Assembly (NCBI RefSeq): GCF_000687165.1
Contig: NZ_JMKU01000011.1
Span: 124,001 to 188,000 of the forward strand
Length of the DNA: 64,000 bases
Reading direction: 5' to 3'
From: Paracidovorax oryzae ATCC 19882
GTDB taxonomy: Bacteria > Pseudomonadota > Gammaproteobacteria > Burkholderiales > Burkholderiaceae_C
In this document: positions 1 to 11,763 of the stretch, one piece after another
Numbering within the stretch: the stretch's first letter is position 1
Layout: the number at the start of each line of letters is the position of its first letter
Notes under the pieces: generated by a model
The model's input: the letters and a program-made list of their open reading frames with translations, nothing else
Told to the model about the DNA's origin: nothing
Databases searched by the model: none
Translations under genes and position numbers: made by a program

Positions 1-879
1 GAGCACGGGGGCGATCTTCTCCATCCGCTCCAGGGCCTTGACCCGGCTCTGGGCCTGCTTGGCCTTGCTGGCCTTGGCCTTGAAGCGGTCGATGAACTTC
101 TGCAGATGGGCGATCTTGTCCTGCTGCTTGGCATAGCTGGCGGCCTGCAGTTCCATCTGCTGGGCGCGTAGTTCCTCGAAACGGCTGTAGTTGCCGCCGT
201 AGCGCGTCAGCCGCGCGTTGTCGATGTGCAGCGTGACCGTGGTGATGGCATCCAGGAACTCCCGATCGTGGCTGATGACGATCAGGGTGCCGGCATAGCG
301 CTGCAGCCAGGCTTCCAGCCAGACGAGGGCGTCGAGGTCCAGGTGGTTGGTGGGTTCGTCCAGCAGCAGCAGGTCGCTCGGGCACATGAGGGCCCGCGCG
401 AGTTGCAGGCGCATGCGCCATCCGCCGGAGAAGCTGTTCACCGGCCTGCCCAGTTCCTCCACCTTGAAGCCCAGGCCGAGGATGAGCGCCTGTGCGCGCG
501 GCACGGCGTCGTGCTCGCCGGCATCGCCGAGGTCCGCGTAGGCCTGGGCGATCGCCATGCCGTCGCCGGACTCTTCCGCCGCCTGTAGTTCGCCGCGCAG
601 CGTGCTGAGGCGCGTGTCGCCGTTCAGCACGAAGTCGGTGGCGGATTCCTCCGTCTCGGGCATGTGCTGCGCCACCTGGGCCATGCGCCAGGTCGGCGGC
701 ATCGAGAAGTCGCCGCCGTCCTCGTGGAGCGAGCCGTTGAGCAGCGCGAAAAGGGTGGATTTGCCGGCGCCGTTGCGTCCCACCAGGCCGACTTTCTCGC
801 CGGGGTTGAGGGTCACGCTGGCGCTGTCCAGCAACACCTTGGCGCCGCGGCGCAAGGTGACATTGTTCAGAAGGATCAT
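1..879 (-). CDS. yheS: ABC-F family ATPase YheS (C-terminus outside window)
   Basis: Cytoplasmic ABC-F protein with no membrane domain; members of this family act on ribosomes. The visible 293 residues hold the whole first nucleotide-binding domain: Walker A GRNGAGKST near residue 35, signature FSGGWRMRLQLARAL, and Walker B LLLLDEPTNHLD followed by ISHDREFLD. The interdomain linker then starts and runs into a basic coiled segment (KAKASKAKQAQSRVKALERM). The N-terminus (MILLNNVTLRRG) and linker match the YheS branch better than EttA or Uup. The second ATPase domain lies beyond base 1. It is the last visible gene of the minus-strand dap/prmB group, 121 bp after prmB. Family assignment is secure; the exact role of YheS is not visible here. 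Confidence 0.9.
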   Translation of the reverse strand, partial: MILLNNVTLRRGAKVLLDSASVTLNPGEKVGLVGRNGAGKSTLFALLNGSLHEDGGDFSMPPTWRMAQVAQHMPETEESATDFVLNGDTRLSTLRGELQAAEESGDGMAIAQAYADLGDAGEHDAVPRAQALILGLGFKVEELGRPVNSFSGGWRMRLQLARALMCPSDLLLLDEPTNHLDLDALVWLEAWLQRYAGTLIVISHDREFLDAITTVTLHIDNARLTRYGGNYSRFEELRAQQMELQAASYAKQQDKIAHLQKFIDRFKAKASKAKQAQSRVKALERMEKIAPVL

Positions 880-1000
880 GATCGAATCACAGCGGGCCGC
901 CCGTGGGGCCCGCGACAAAGCAACCGCGCATGGTAGCGGATGCGGTGGAATGCGCGCCCGCGCGGACTGCGGCGTGCAGTCCGGGGACGCTGGGTAGGAG

Positions 1001-4357
<3,357 letters not shown>

Positions 4358-4434
4358 GGGGTGTCCCTTGCGAAGGTGGTGGAATGGGCGGGTGGCCGCG
4401 GCCCGGCGGGTGCCGGGGGCCGCGGCGCCTGCCG

Positions 4435-5259
4435 TCAGTCGCGCAGCAGGTCGTTCAGGCTGGTGGTGGAGCGGGTCTTGGCATCCACCTTCTTGACGAT
4501 GATGGCTGCGTACATGCTGTACTTGCCGTCGCCCTTGGGCAGGCTGCCGCTCACCACCACCGAGCCTGCCGGCACGCGGCCGTAGCTCACGGTGTCGGTG
4601 GTGCGGTCGTAGATGGGGGTGCTCTGGCCGATGTACACGCCCATGGAGATGACGGAGTTCTCTTCGACGATCACGCCCTCGACGATTTCCGAGCGCGCGC
4701 CGATGAAGCAGTTGTCCTCGATGATGGTCGGGTTGGCCTGCAGGGGCTCCAGCACGCCGCCGAGGCCCACGCCGCCGGACAGGTGCACGTGCTTGCCCAC
4801 CTGCGCGCAGGAGCCGACGGTGGCCCAGGTATCGACCATGGTGCCCTCGTCCACGTAGGCGCCGATGTTCACGTAGCTGGGCATGAGGATCGCGCCCCTG
4901 GCGATGAAGCTGCCGCGGCGCGCCACGGCCGGCGGCACCACGCGCACGCCGGTGGCGGCCATCTCTTCGGCCGAGCGGCCCGCGAACTTGGTCGGCACCT
5001 TGTCGTAGAAGCCGAGGCTGCCGGCCTCGATCAGTTCGTTGTCCTTCAGGCGGAACGACAGCAGCACGGCCTTCTTGATCCACTGGTGCACGGTCCACTG
5101 GCCGACACCCTCGCGGGTGGCCACGCGCAGCTTGCCGGCATCGAGTTCGGCGATCACGTGCTCGACGGCATCCTGCACTTCGCGCGGAGCGGCGGAGGGC
5201 GAGAGGCTGGCGCGGTTCTCCCAGGCGGTGTCGATGATGTTCTGCAGTTGTTGGGTCAT
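4435..5259 (-). CDS. dapD: 2,3,4,5-tetrahydropyridine-2,6-dicarboxylate N-succinyltransferase DapD
   Basis: Transfers succinyl from succinyl-CoA to tetrahydrodipicolinate, the entry step of the succinylase lysine branch. The 274-residue product has the helical N-terminal domain ([16 protein letters not shown]) and a left-handed beta-helix of hexapeptide repeats from about residue 105 ([34 protein letters not shown]). The C-terminal cap carries [14 protein letters not shown]. Length and motifs match trimeric DapD. It lies 14 bp after dapC on the same strand, so the two are almost surely cotranscribed and supply the substrate of DapE encoded just downstream. Confidence 0.96.
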   Translation of the reverse strand: MTQQLQNIIDTAWENRASLSPSAAPREVQDAVEHVIAELDAGKLRVATREGVGQWTVHQWIKKAVLLSFRLKDNELIEAGSLGFYDKVPTKFAGRSAEEMAATGVRVVPPAVARRGSFIARGAILMPSYVNIGAYVDEGTMVDTWATVGSCAQVGKHVHLSGGVGLGGVLEPLQANPTIIEDNCFIGARSEIVEGVIVEENSVISMGVYIGQSTPIYDRTTDTVSYGRVPAGSVVVSGSLPKGDGKYSMYAAIIVKKVDAKTRSTTSLNDLLRD

Positions 5260-5273
5260 GGTCCGTTCGGGAA

Positions 5274-6476
5274 TCAGGGATGGGATTGGATGAATTGCAC
5301 GATGCGGCGCGCGGCTTCGAGGCATTCCTCGACCTCGGCCACGAGCGCCATGCGCACGCGCCCGGCACCGGGATTGCGGCCGCCGGATTCGCGCGCGAGG
5401 TAGCTGCCCGGCAGCACGGTCACATTGTATTGAGCGAGGAGGGCACGGGCGAATGCCGCGTCGTCCATCCCCAGGCGCTCGGGCACGCGGGCCCACAGGT
5501 AGAAGCCGGCGTCGGGCAGGGCGACATCCATCACCTGTGCCAGCAGCGGCGTGACCTGCTCGAACTTGCTCCGGTAGAGGGCGCGGTTCTCTTCCACGTG
5601 CGCCTCGTCGCTCCAGGCGGCGATGCTGGCCCCCTGCACGGCCGGCCCCATGGCACTGCCGTGGTAGGTGCGGTAGAGCAGGAAGGCCTTCATCAGCTCC
5701 GCATCGCCCGCCACGAAGCCGCTGCGCAGGCCGGGCACGTTGCTGCGCTTGGACAGGCTGGTGAAGGCGACGAGGTTGCGGAAATCCTTGCGGCCCAGGC
5801 GTGCCGCGGCTTCCAGCCCGCCGAGCGGCGGGCCGCCCTGGAAGTAGATCTCGCTGTAGCACTCGTCCGAGGCGATCACGAAGCCGTGCCGGTCGCTGAG
5901 CGCGAAGAGCTTTTCCCACTCGGCCAGGGGCATCACGGCGCCCGTGGGGTTGCCCGGCGAGCAGACGAAGAGCAGTTGCGTGCGCTTCCAGACATCCTCG
6001 GGCACGGCGTCCCAGTCCACGGCGAAATTGCGCGCCGGGTCGCTGGGGGCGTAGTACGGCCGTGCGCCCGACAGCAGCGCGGCGCCTTCGTAGATCTGGT
6101 AGAAGGGATTGGGGCAGACCACGGTGGCGCCTTCGCGCGTGGGATCGATCACCGTCTGGGCGAATGCGAACAGGGCCTCGCGGGAACCGTTCACGGGCAG
6201 GACCTGGGTCGCGGCGTCGACCGCGATGCCGTAGCGCCGGTGCAGCCATTGCGCGCAGGCTTCGCGCAGGCGGGGATCGCCCGCTGTGGCGGGGTAGCTG
6301 GCGAGGCCACCCAGGTGGTCCGTCAGGGCCTGCTGGATGAAGGCCGGCGTGGGATGGCGGGGTTCGCCCATGCCGAGGCTGATCGCCGGAAGGCCGGCGG
6401 GGGGCTGCACCCCCGCGAAGAGCTGCCGCAGCCGCTCGAACGGGTAGGGCTGCAAATGGGTGAGCAGGGGATTCAT
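5274..6476 (-). CDS. dapC: Succinyldiaminopimelate transaminase DapC
   Basis: Fold-type I PLP aminotransferase that converts N-succinyl-2-amino-6-ketopimelate to N-succinyl-diaminopimelate, the step between DapD and DapE. The 400-residue product shows the cofactor motif [12 protein letters not shown] with Schiff-base K243, [10 protein letters not shown] near 172 and [11 protein letters not shown] near 202, where the Asp and Tyr contact PLP. The family includes other class I/II aminotransferases, but direct linkage to dapD and dapE supports DapC. It is the first gene of the minus-strand operon and is divergent from the chemoreceptor gene, with about 140 bp between. Confidence 0.93.
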   Translation of the reverse strand: MNPLLTHLQPYPFERLRQLFAGVQPPAGLPAISLGMGEPRHPTPAFIQQALTDHLGGLASYPATAGDPRLREACAQWLHRRYGIAVDAATQVLPVNGSREALFAFAQTVIDPTREGATVVCPNPFYQIYEGAALLSGARPYYAPSDPARNFAVDWDAVPEDVWKRTQLLFVCSPGNPTGAVMPLAEWEKLFALSDRHGFVIASDECYSEIYFQGGPPLGGLEAAARLGRKDFRNLVAFTSLSKRSNVPGLRSGFVAGDAELMKAFLLYRTYHGSAMGPAVQGASIAAWSDEAHVEENRALYRSKFEQVTPLLAQVMDVALPDAGFYLWARVPERLGMDDAAFARALLAQYNVTVLPGSYLARESGGRNPGAGRVRMALVAEVEECLEAARRIVQFIQSHP

Positions 6477-6615
6477 GGGGCGCCATTATCGGTGCTGCGC
6501 GGAAGGCCGCCCGGGCCGGCTCGGCGTATTCCCGCCTTGTCAATCCGCCGTAAGTGCCTGCCAATACCATCCGGGAGCATTAGCGATCCATAACGAGAAA
6601 GAGGAGACAAAGAGC

Positions 6616-8130
6616 ATGGCTGCCTTCCTGCCGTTGCGCCCGGGCGTCCGGCTTCTGCGCGGACTGAGGATTTCCGCCAAGCTGGCGCTGTGCACGGGCG
6701 TGGCGCTGGCGGCGCTGGCCTTCACGGTGTGGGCCGGCGCTGCCGGCGGCGCGGCCGCCGCTGCCGGGGTGGCCTGTGCGAGCAGCCTGGTCCTGGTCTA
6801 TCTCGGCCTGGCGCTCTCGGCGGGGCTGTCGGAAGACCTGGGCCGCGTGGCCGAGGCCATGGAGGCAGCCGCGCGCGGCGACCTGTCCCGCTCGGTGTCG
6901 GCCGGCGGGCGGGACGAGCCGGCGGTGCTGGCGCAGTCGCTGGCGCGCATGGTGGTGACGCTCTCGTCCATGGTGGCCGACATCCGCAGCAATGCGGCGC
7001 TGGTTGCGCACGCCGGCCACAGCCTGGCTGTGGACAACCGGGCCCTGGCCGAGCGCACGGAGCAGCAGGCCGCGAGCCTGGAGCAGACCGCCGCCAGCGT
7101 GGAGCAACTGGTGGCCGCCGTGCAGCAGAACGCGCAGACGGCGCAGGCGGCGGACCGCCGGGCATCGGAGCTGCGCGAGGCGGCCGAAGAAGGCACGCAG
7201 GCCATGGGTCGCGCGGTCGATTCGGTGCAGGCGATCCAGCAGGGCGCGCGGCGCATGGCCGAGATCACCGGCGTGATCGACTCCATCGCATTCCAGACCA
7301 ATATCCTCGCGCTCAATGCCGCCGTGGAAGCCGCGCGGGCAGGCGAGCAGGGCCGGGGCTTCGCAGTGGTGGCGGCGGAGGTACGCACGCTGGCGCAACG
7401 CTCGGGGCAGGCGGCGCGCGAGATCCGAGACCTGATCGGCGATTCCGTGCGGCAGGTGGAGGCGAGCGCCGCGCTCATGCGCGCAGCGGGCGATGGCATC
7501 GGCGGCATGGCCGAGGGCATCCGCGGCGTGGCCGCCCATGTGAGCGGGATTTCAGGCTCGGGCGCCCAGCAGAGTGCCGGCCTGGCGGAGATCAGTGCGG
7601 CCGTCCAGCAGATCGACGGGGTCACCCAGCACAACGCGCGCATGGTGGGCCGTGCCGTGCAGCAGGCCGAGGCGCTCGGCAGCCGCGCCGCCACGCTGGC
7701 GAAGGCGGTGCAGGCATTCCGGCTGCAACAGGGCACGGCCGACGAGGCGCAGGCCCTGGTGGCGCGTGCCGCCGCGCAGCGCGCGGCCGCCGGCTCCCGG
7801 GAGGCCTTCCTGCGGCAGCTGACCGATCCGGCCCAACCCTTCCATGACCGGGACATGTACGTCTTCGTGCTGGACCGGGCCGGCACCTACCTGGCTTTCG
7901 GCGGCAATCCCGCGAAGGTGGGCACCCGGGTGCAGGACATCCCCGGCATCGACGGCGCGCGGCTCGTGGAGGACATCGTGGCGCAGGCCGAGCGCGCACC
8001 CGGCTGGGTGGAATACGACATCACTAACCCGGCCACGGGCAAGGTGCAGACCAAGATGTCCTACGTGCAGGCGCTGGAGGGCGTGTACCTGGGGTGCGGC
8101 GTGTACAAGTCGCTCGCGGCCCGGGGGTGA
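6616..8130 (+). CDS. Methyl-accepting chemotaxis protein with C-terminal Cache-like domain
   Basis: Membrane chemoreceptor of 504 residues. The N-terminus has two closely spaced hydrophobic segments (about 20-70, Ala-rich) with almost no periplasmic loop, then a HAMP-like segment and a full cytoplasmic signalling domain. The hairpin tip with [19 protein letters not shown] lies near residues 226-245. After the coiled coil, residues about 390-500 form a compact domain ([47 protein letters not shown]) that reads as a single Cache-type sensor placed at the C-terminus. Start ATG 6616 is preceded by GAGGAG. A weak flagellar sigma-28-like pair (TCAA 6540, GCCAATA 6560) lies upstream. Ligand unknown. 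Confidence 0.87.
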   Translation: MAAFLPLRPGVRLLRGLRISAKLALCTGVALAALAFTVWAGAAGGAAAAAGVACASSLVLVYLGLALSAGLSEDLGRVAEAMEAAARGDLSRSVSAGGRDEPAVLAQSLARMVVTLSSMVADIRSNAALVAHAGHSLAVDNRALAERTEQQAASLEQTAASVEQLVAAVQQNAQTAQAADRRASELREAAEEGTQAMGRAVDSVQAIQQGARRMAEITGVIDSIAFQTNILALNAAVEAARAGEQGRGFAVVAAEVRTLAQRSGQAAREIRDLIGDSVRQVEASAALMRAAGDGIGGMAEGIRGVAAHVSGISGSGAQQSAGLAEISAAVQQIDGVTQHNARMVGRAVQQAEALGSRAATLAKAVQAFRLQQGTADEAQALVARAAAQRAAAGSREAFLRQLTDPAQPFHDRDMYVFVLDRAGTYLAFGGNPAKVGTRVQDIPGIDGARLVEDIVAQAERAPGWVEYDITNPATGKVQTKMSYVQALEGVYLGCGVYKSLAARG

Positions 8131-8137
8131 ACCACGG

Positions 8138-8161
8138 TGCGGGCCACGGCGGGTGGCCGCA
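8138..8161. terminator. Stem-loop between convergent genes (possible terminator)
   Basis: TGCGGGCCAC at 8138-8147 pairs with GTGGCCGCA at 8153-8161, with one bulged base and a GGCGG loop. It lies between the stop codons of the chemoreceptor gene (8130) and the convergent ferredoxin gene (8171), where a bidirectional terminator would be expected. There is no clear T-run on either side, so function is inferred from position only. Confidence 0.35.
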
Positions 8162-8170
8162 GCACGGTAT

Positions 8171-8905
8171 TCACCGCGGCCCGTCGCCACGGCGCTCGCG
8201 GGCGCGCGCCAGGGCCGCGGCGATGGCGGCGCGGCGGTCTTCGGCAGACGGCTGGACGCTGGCTGCCGGCGACACGGGGGCAATTGCTTCCCGCATCGGC
8301 ACATGAACGGGCCGGAGCGTGGGCGTCGCGGCGGCATGGGCCGGTTCCGGTGCGCAAGCCGCCGGGTCCCGCTTTGCGTCGGGGGTGGTGCGCAGGCGGC
8401 GTGCCTGGTAGCGCTGCCGAGCCCGGCCGGCCTGCGGGGCGGACCATGCTGCCCATCCCGTGGCATGGCCAGTGGCGTTCTCCATGGAGATGCAGTCCAC
8501 CGGGCACACGGGAATGCAAAGCTCGCATCCGGTGCAATGCGCCTCGATCACGGTGTGCATGCGCTTGTGCGTGCCCAGGATCGCATCCGTGGGGCAGGCC
8601 TTGATGCACAGGGTGCAGCCGATGCAGGCCAGTTCATCGATCACGGCGAGGCCGCGGGGGCCTTCGGCGCCGCACTGCGGGTCGAGCGACAGCGGCGTGC
8701 GTCCGGTGAGGACTGCCAGGCGCGCGACACCTTCGGCTCCGCCCGGCGGGCACCGGTTGATGTCCGCCGTTCCCTCCGCGATCGCATCCGCATACGCGGC
8801 GCAATCGGGGTAGCCGCAGCGGGTGCACTGCGTCTGCGGCAACGCCGCGTCGATACGGGCCGCCAGGGCGCGCGTGGAGGCGGCAGCGGCAGGGGGCGCC
8901 GTCAA
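8171..8905 (-). CDS. rnfB: RnfB-like iron-sulfur electron-transfer protein
   Basis: Soluble ferredoxin-like protein of 244 residues related to subunit B of the Rnf complex. It has an N-terminal four-cysteine cluster domain (CTRCGYPDC ... CPPGG) and then two 4Fe-4S motifs, [12 protein letters not shown] and [13 protein letters not shown] long Ala/Pro/Arg-rich tail follows. The hydrophobic N-terminal anchor of true RnfB is absent and no other rnf genes are nearby, so it may donate electrons to another partner; such orphan RnfB-like proteins are common in betaproteobacteria. The likely start is TTG at 8905, overlapping the phaZ stop as TTGA. No ATG fits before the first cysteine cluster, so coupled translation is inferred. 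Confidence 0.85.
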   Translation of the reverse strand: MTAPPAAAASTRALAARIDAALPQTQCTRCGYPDCAAYADAIAEGTADINRCPPGGAEGVARLAVLTGRTPLSLDPQCGAEGPRGLAVIDELACIGCTLCIKACPTDAILGTHKRMHTVIEAHCTGCELCIPVCPVDCISMENATGHATGWAAWSAPQAGRARQRYQARRLRTTPDAKRDPAACAPEPAHAAATPTLRPVHVPMREAIAPVSPAASVQPSAEDRRAAIAAALARARERRGDGPR

Positions 8906-10329
8906 GCCTTCTTGGGCGCGCTGCGCCGGCTGCGCGCCTGCGGTGCGGAGGTCGCGGTCGGCAGTTCCTCGGACAGCAGGTCCGCAGGCGCTGCGGCGGC
9001 TCCGGTGCGGCGGCGGGGTGCGTCTTCGCTGGGCACGGAGGCGCTGTCCACCGTGGTGGCGGGCTGCGGGTCGTGGGCGAGGATGAAGTCCCGCACCTGC
9101 GGATAGACGATATCGCGCCACCGGCGGCCACTGAAGATGCCGTAGTGGCCCGCGCCCTTGACCTCGAAGTGGCGGCGGTCCTTCTCGGGGATGGCCGTGC
9201 ACAGGCCGTGGGCGGCTTCCGTCTGGCCCGAGCCGGAGATGTCGTCCAGCTCGCCCTCGATGGTCAGCAGGGCGGTGCTGCGGATGTCCTGCGGGCGCAC
9301 GCGCTCGGGCTGGCCCTCGGGCGAGCGCACGTCCCAGGTGCCGTTGACGAGGCCGTAGTCCTGGAAGACCGTCTTGATGGTCTCGAGGTAGTAGTCCGCA
9401 TCCATGTCGAGCACGGCGTTGTACTCGTCGTAGAACTTGCGGTGGGCCTCGGCGCTGGCATCGTCGCCCTTGACCAGGTCCTTGAAGTAGTCGTAGTGGC
9501 TCTTGGCGTGGCGGTCGGGGTTCATGGCCACGAAGCCCGTGTGCTGCAGGAAGCCAGGGTATACGCGGCGCCCGGCACCGGGGAAGCTGTCCGGCACGCG
9601 GTAGATGACGTTGTTCTCGAACCACTCGAAGCTGCGCTGCGTGGCGAGGTTGTTCACCGCCGTGGGGGATTTGCGCGCGTCGATCGGGCCGCCCATCATG
9701 GTCATGGACAGGGGCGTCTTCTCGCCGCGGCTGGCCATGAGGGAGACAGCCGCGAGCACCGGCACCGTGGGCTGGCACACGCTCATCACGTGGCAGTTGC
9801 CGTAGCGGGACTGCAGCAGGCGGATGAATTCCTGCACGTAGTTCACGTAGTCGTCGAGGTGGAACTCGCCTTCCGACAGGGGAACGAGGCGGGCGTTCTT
9901 CCAGTCGGTGATGAAGACCTTGTGGCCCTGCAGCATGGTGCGCACCGTGTCGCGCAACAGCGTGGCGTAGTGGCCGGACAGCGGGGCCACGATCAGCACC
10001 GCGGGCTGGCGCTTGATGGTCTCGAGCGTGGTGGGGTTGTCGCAGAAGCGCTTGAAGCGGCGCAGCTCGCAGAAGGGCTTGTCGAGCTCCACCCGTTCGT
10101 GGATGACCACCTCGTGGCCGTCCACCTGGACGGTGGAGATGCCGAACACTGGCTTCTCGTAGTCCTTGCCCAGCCGGTACAGCAGGTCGTAGCCGGCGGA
10201 CATGCGCTGGGCATAGGTCGTGTGGCTGAACGGCGAGACCGGGTTACTGTAGATCTTGGAGACGGTCTGCGCGAGTTCCGCGAACGGCTCCATCAGTGAA
10301 CGCTGCGTTTCGTAGAGGTTGTAGAGCAT
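8902..10329 (-). CDS. phaZ: Intracellular polyhydroxybutyrate depolymerase PhaZ
   Basis: Degrades stored polyhydroxybutyrate granules inside the cell. The 475-residue alpha/beta-hydrolase starts [11 protein letters not shown], as PhaZ a1-type depolymerases do. It carries the nucleophile motif SVCQPTVP, with a cysteine (about C185) in place of the lipase-box serine, which is the hallmark of this family. Later segments include [19 protein letters not shown] (acid region) and [14 protein letters not shown] (catalytic His). A low-complexity Ala/Ser/Arg tail occupies the last 60 residues. The start at 10329 was chosen over an upstream in-frame alternative at 10362. A possible PhaR-type operator lies at 10352. 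Confidence 0.94.
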   Translation of the reverse strand: MLYNLYETQRSLMEPFAELAQTVSKIYSNPVSPFSHTTYAQRMSAGYDLLYRLGKDYEKPVFGISTVQVDGHEVVIHERVELDKPFCELRRFKRFCDNPTTLETIKRQPAVLIVAPLSGHYATLLRDTVRTMLQGHKVFITDWKNARLVPLSEGEFHLDDYVNYVQEFIRLLQSRYGNCHVMSVCQPTVPVLAAVSLMASRGEKTPLSMTMMGGPIDARKSPTAVNNLATQRSFEWFENNVIYRVPDSFPGAGRRVYPGFLQHTGFVAMNPDRHAKSHYDYFKDLVKGDDASAEAHRKFYDEYNAVLDMDADYYLETIKTVFQDYGLVNGTWDVRSPEGQPERVRPQDIRSTALLTIEGELDDISGSGQTEAAHGLCTAIPEKDRRHFEVKGAGHYGIFSGRRWRDIVYPQVRDFILAHDPQPATTVDSASVPSEDAPRRRTGAAAAPADLLSEELPTATSAPQARSRRSAPKKA

Positions 10330-10351
10330 GGGGGCGGCTCGGCGAAAAATG

Positions 10352-10362
10352 TTGCAGTGCAA
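10352..10362. promoter_or_regulatory. Candidate operator upstream of phaZ
   Basis: The 11-base sequence TTGCAGTGCAA is a perfect inverted repeat (TTGCA-G-TGCAA) ending 23 bases before the phaZ start. PHB-responsive PhaR repressors are known to bind TGC/GCA-containing palindromes, so this is a plausible PhaR site. That identification is inference; no phaR gene is in the window. Confidence 0.35.
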
Positions 10363-10457
10363 TATAGCAGCAGTTCGCGCCGGGCGTGTGGCGTGAAACT
10401 ACGGATAAGGAGTCGCCAATGCGACAGTCGGACGCCTCGCGCCATCAAAGGCCGGGT

Positions 10458-10474
10458 GCTATGAATTCAGTAGC
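10458..10474. repeat. Short intergenic inverted repeat GCTA...TAGC
   Basis: GCTATGAATTCAGTAGC contains GCTA/TAGC arms around the palindromic core TGAATTCA and is followed by TGTAAGC. It resembles degenerate copies of short dispersed intergenic repeats seen in Comamonadaceae genomes (TGCTAT...ATAGCTG type), as recalled from general knowledge. Only this one copy was noticed in the window, in the 195 bp gap between phaZ and the RelA/SpoT gene. Confidence 0.3.
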
Positions 10475-10524
10475 TGTAAGCTGAAGTAACCACGCCGCGG
10501 GTGCGCCTTTTGTTCACCCGGGGG

Positions 10525-11604
10525 TCAGGCGTGGTCGCGCAGCCACGCTTCGAACGCCTCGCGCGAGCTGTTGCGCAGCGCTCGCCGGAAGGTGGTGCGG
10601 TCGCCCAGATAGAGGCAGTGCCGTATCACCGTGTAGGCGTTGAAGCTGGTCTGCGGGTTGGCATCCTCGAAATGCTGCTTGTAGCGCTTCACGGTGCCCA
10701 GGGTGGCCCGCAGCAGGGTGTTGAACCGCGCGCGGGTGATGCCGGGCGCCCATCCCCGGATGTCCGCCACGAACAGGTCCACCTTGCGCGGGTCGAAATC
10801 GCTGTCCTTGAAGAAATGGTTGGCGATCTTCAGGAAGGTGAAGGCGTTGAGCTCGCTGCCGGGGGAGGCCGGCCGTTCTTCCTGCGGCCCGGCCTCGGCG
10901 GCTTCCGGCCCCGTGGCCTCCGGTGCCTCGGTCTCGTCGGGGGCATGCCGCAGCCCGGCCTCGGTCTCGTCGCGGATCTGGCGGAACTCCCGGTCGGCCA
11001 GCTCGAACAGGGCCGAGAGCACGTTGATGCGGCGCTTGAGCTGGCCTGGAATGGCTTTCTTGTACTTGATCTTGTGGTCCAGCACGCTCCAGGAGTCCTG
11101 GATGATGGTGCGGACCTGCAGCTCGAAGGGCTGGGCGGCGTAGGCGGCATGCTCTGGCAGGCCGGCCTGGGCGGCGTTGAGGCGCAGGTCCAGGTGCAGC
11201 CCCTTGTAACCGAAGGAGCCTTCGGTGCTTTCCATGGCCGACACCTTGTCGGTCACGTCGATCACGTCGAAGTGCGATCGTACGGCCTGGGCCACTTTTT
11301 CCAGCTCGTCCTCGTACAGGCAGACCACGCGCACCCCGATCAGGTCGGTGATGTAGTGCCGGATCTCATAGGGAGTGTTGCTTTCTTCCAGCGCCGCACG
11401 GTATTTGCGGGAGAACTTCGCGATACATTCCAGGCGGTCCTTGACCCGGCCTTCCACCTTGGTGATGTCCAGGTGGGGCGTGCGCGAGAGGATGGACTGC
11501 AGCAGGGCGATATAGGAGGCGCAGGCATATTGCAGGGCGGGTAGCTCCTGCTCATAGAAGGCTTCGAAGCCTCTTTCTTCCCTGGAAAAATCGAGCGACG
11601 GCAT
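10525..11604 (-). CDS. Stand-alone RelA/SpoT-domain (p)ppGpp synthetase-like protein
   Basis: Predicted alarmone synthetase of 359 residues. The RelA/SpoT nucleotidyltransferase domain covers about residues 30-190, with VEGRVKDRLECIAKF, DLIGVRVVCLYEDEL, the substrate loop GSFGYKGLHLDLRL and the strand FELQVRTIIQDSWSVLDHKIKYK. These match (p)ppGpp synthetase motifs, although FGYKGLHL replaces the usual YQSLHT. There is no HD hydrolase domain and no TGS or ACT domain. An acidic Glu/Ala/Pro linker near 225-255 leads to a helical C-terminal domain of unknown role. Start 11604 (MPSLDFSREE) is the first Met with family-like sequence. It is transcribed divergently from the c-di-GMP protein gene. Confidence 0.78.
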   Translation of the reverse strand: MPSLDFSREERGFEAFYEQELPALQYACASYIALLQSILSRTPHLDITKVEGRVKDRLECIAKFSRKYRAALEESNTPYEIRHYITDLIGVRVVCLYEDELEKVAQAVRSHFDVIDVTDKVSAMESTEGSFGYKGLHLDLRLNAAQAGLPEHAAYAAQPFELQVRTIIQDSWSVLDHKIKYKKAIPGQLKRRINVLSALFELADREFRQIRDETEAGLRHAPDETEAPEATGPEAAEAGPQEERPASPGSELNAFTFLKIANHFFKDSDFDPRKVDLFVADIRGWAPGITRARFNTLLRATLGTVKRYKQHFEDANPQTSFNAYTVIRHCLYLGDRTTFRRALRNSSREAFEAWLRDHA

Positions 11605-11763
11605 GAAAAAGGCAAAAGTACCGGAACGAAGGCAGCAGGGCGAAGGATACCGCCTGCCGGCAGGCGGGCGCTGCAATCCATGCCGCGCACCGGCGCGAGC
11701 CGTTGCGCCGTTGCCCTGCGGGGGCTTGCCAGCGCAGGCCGGCCGTGCCACGCTGCGCTGCGC

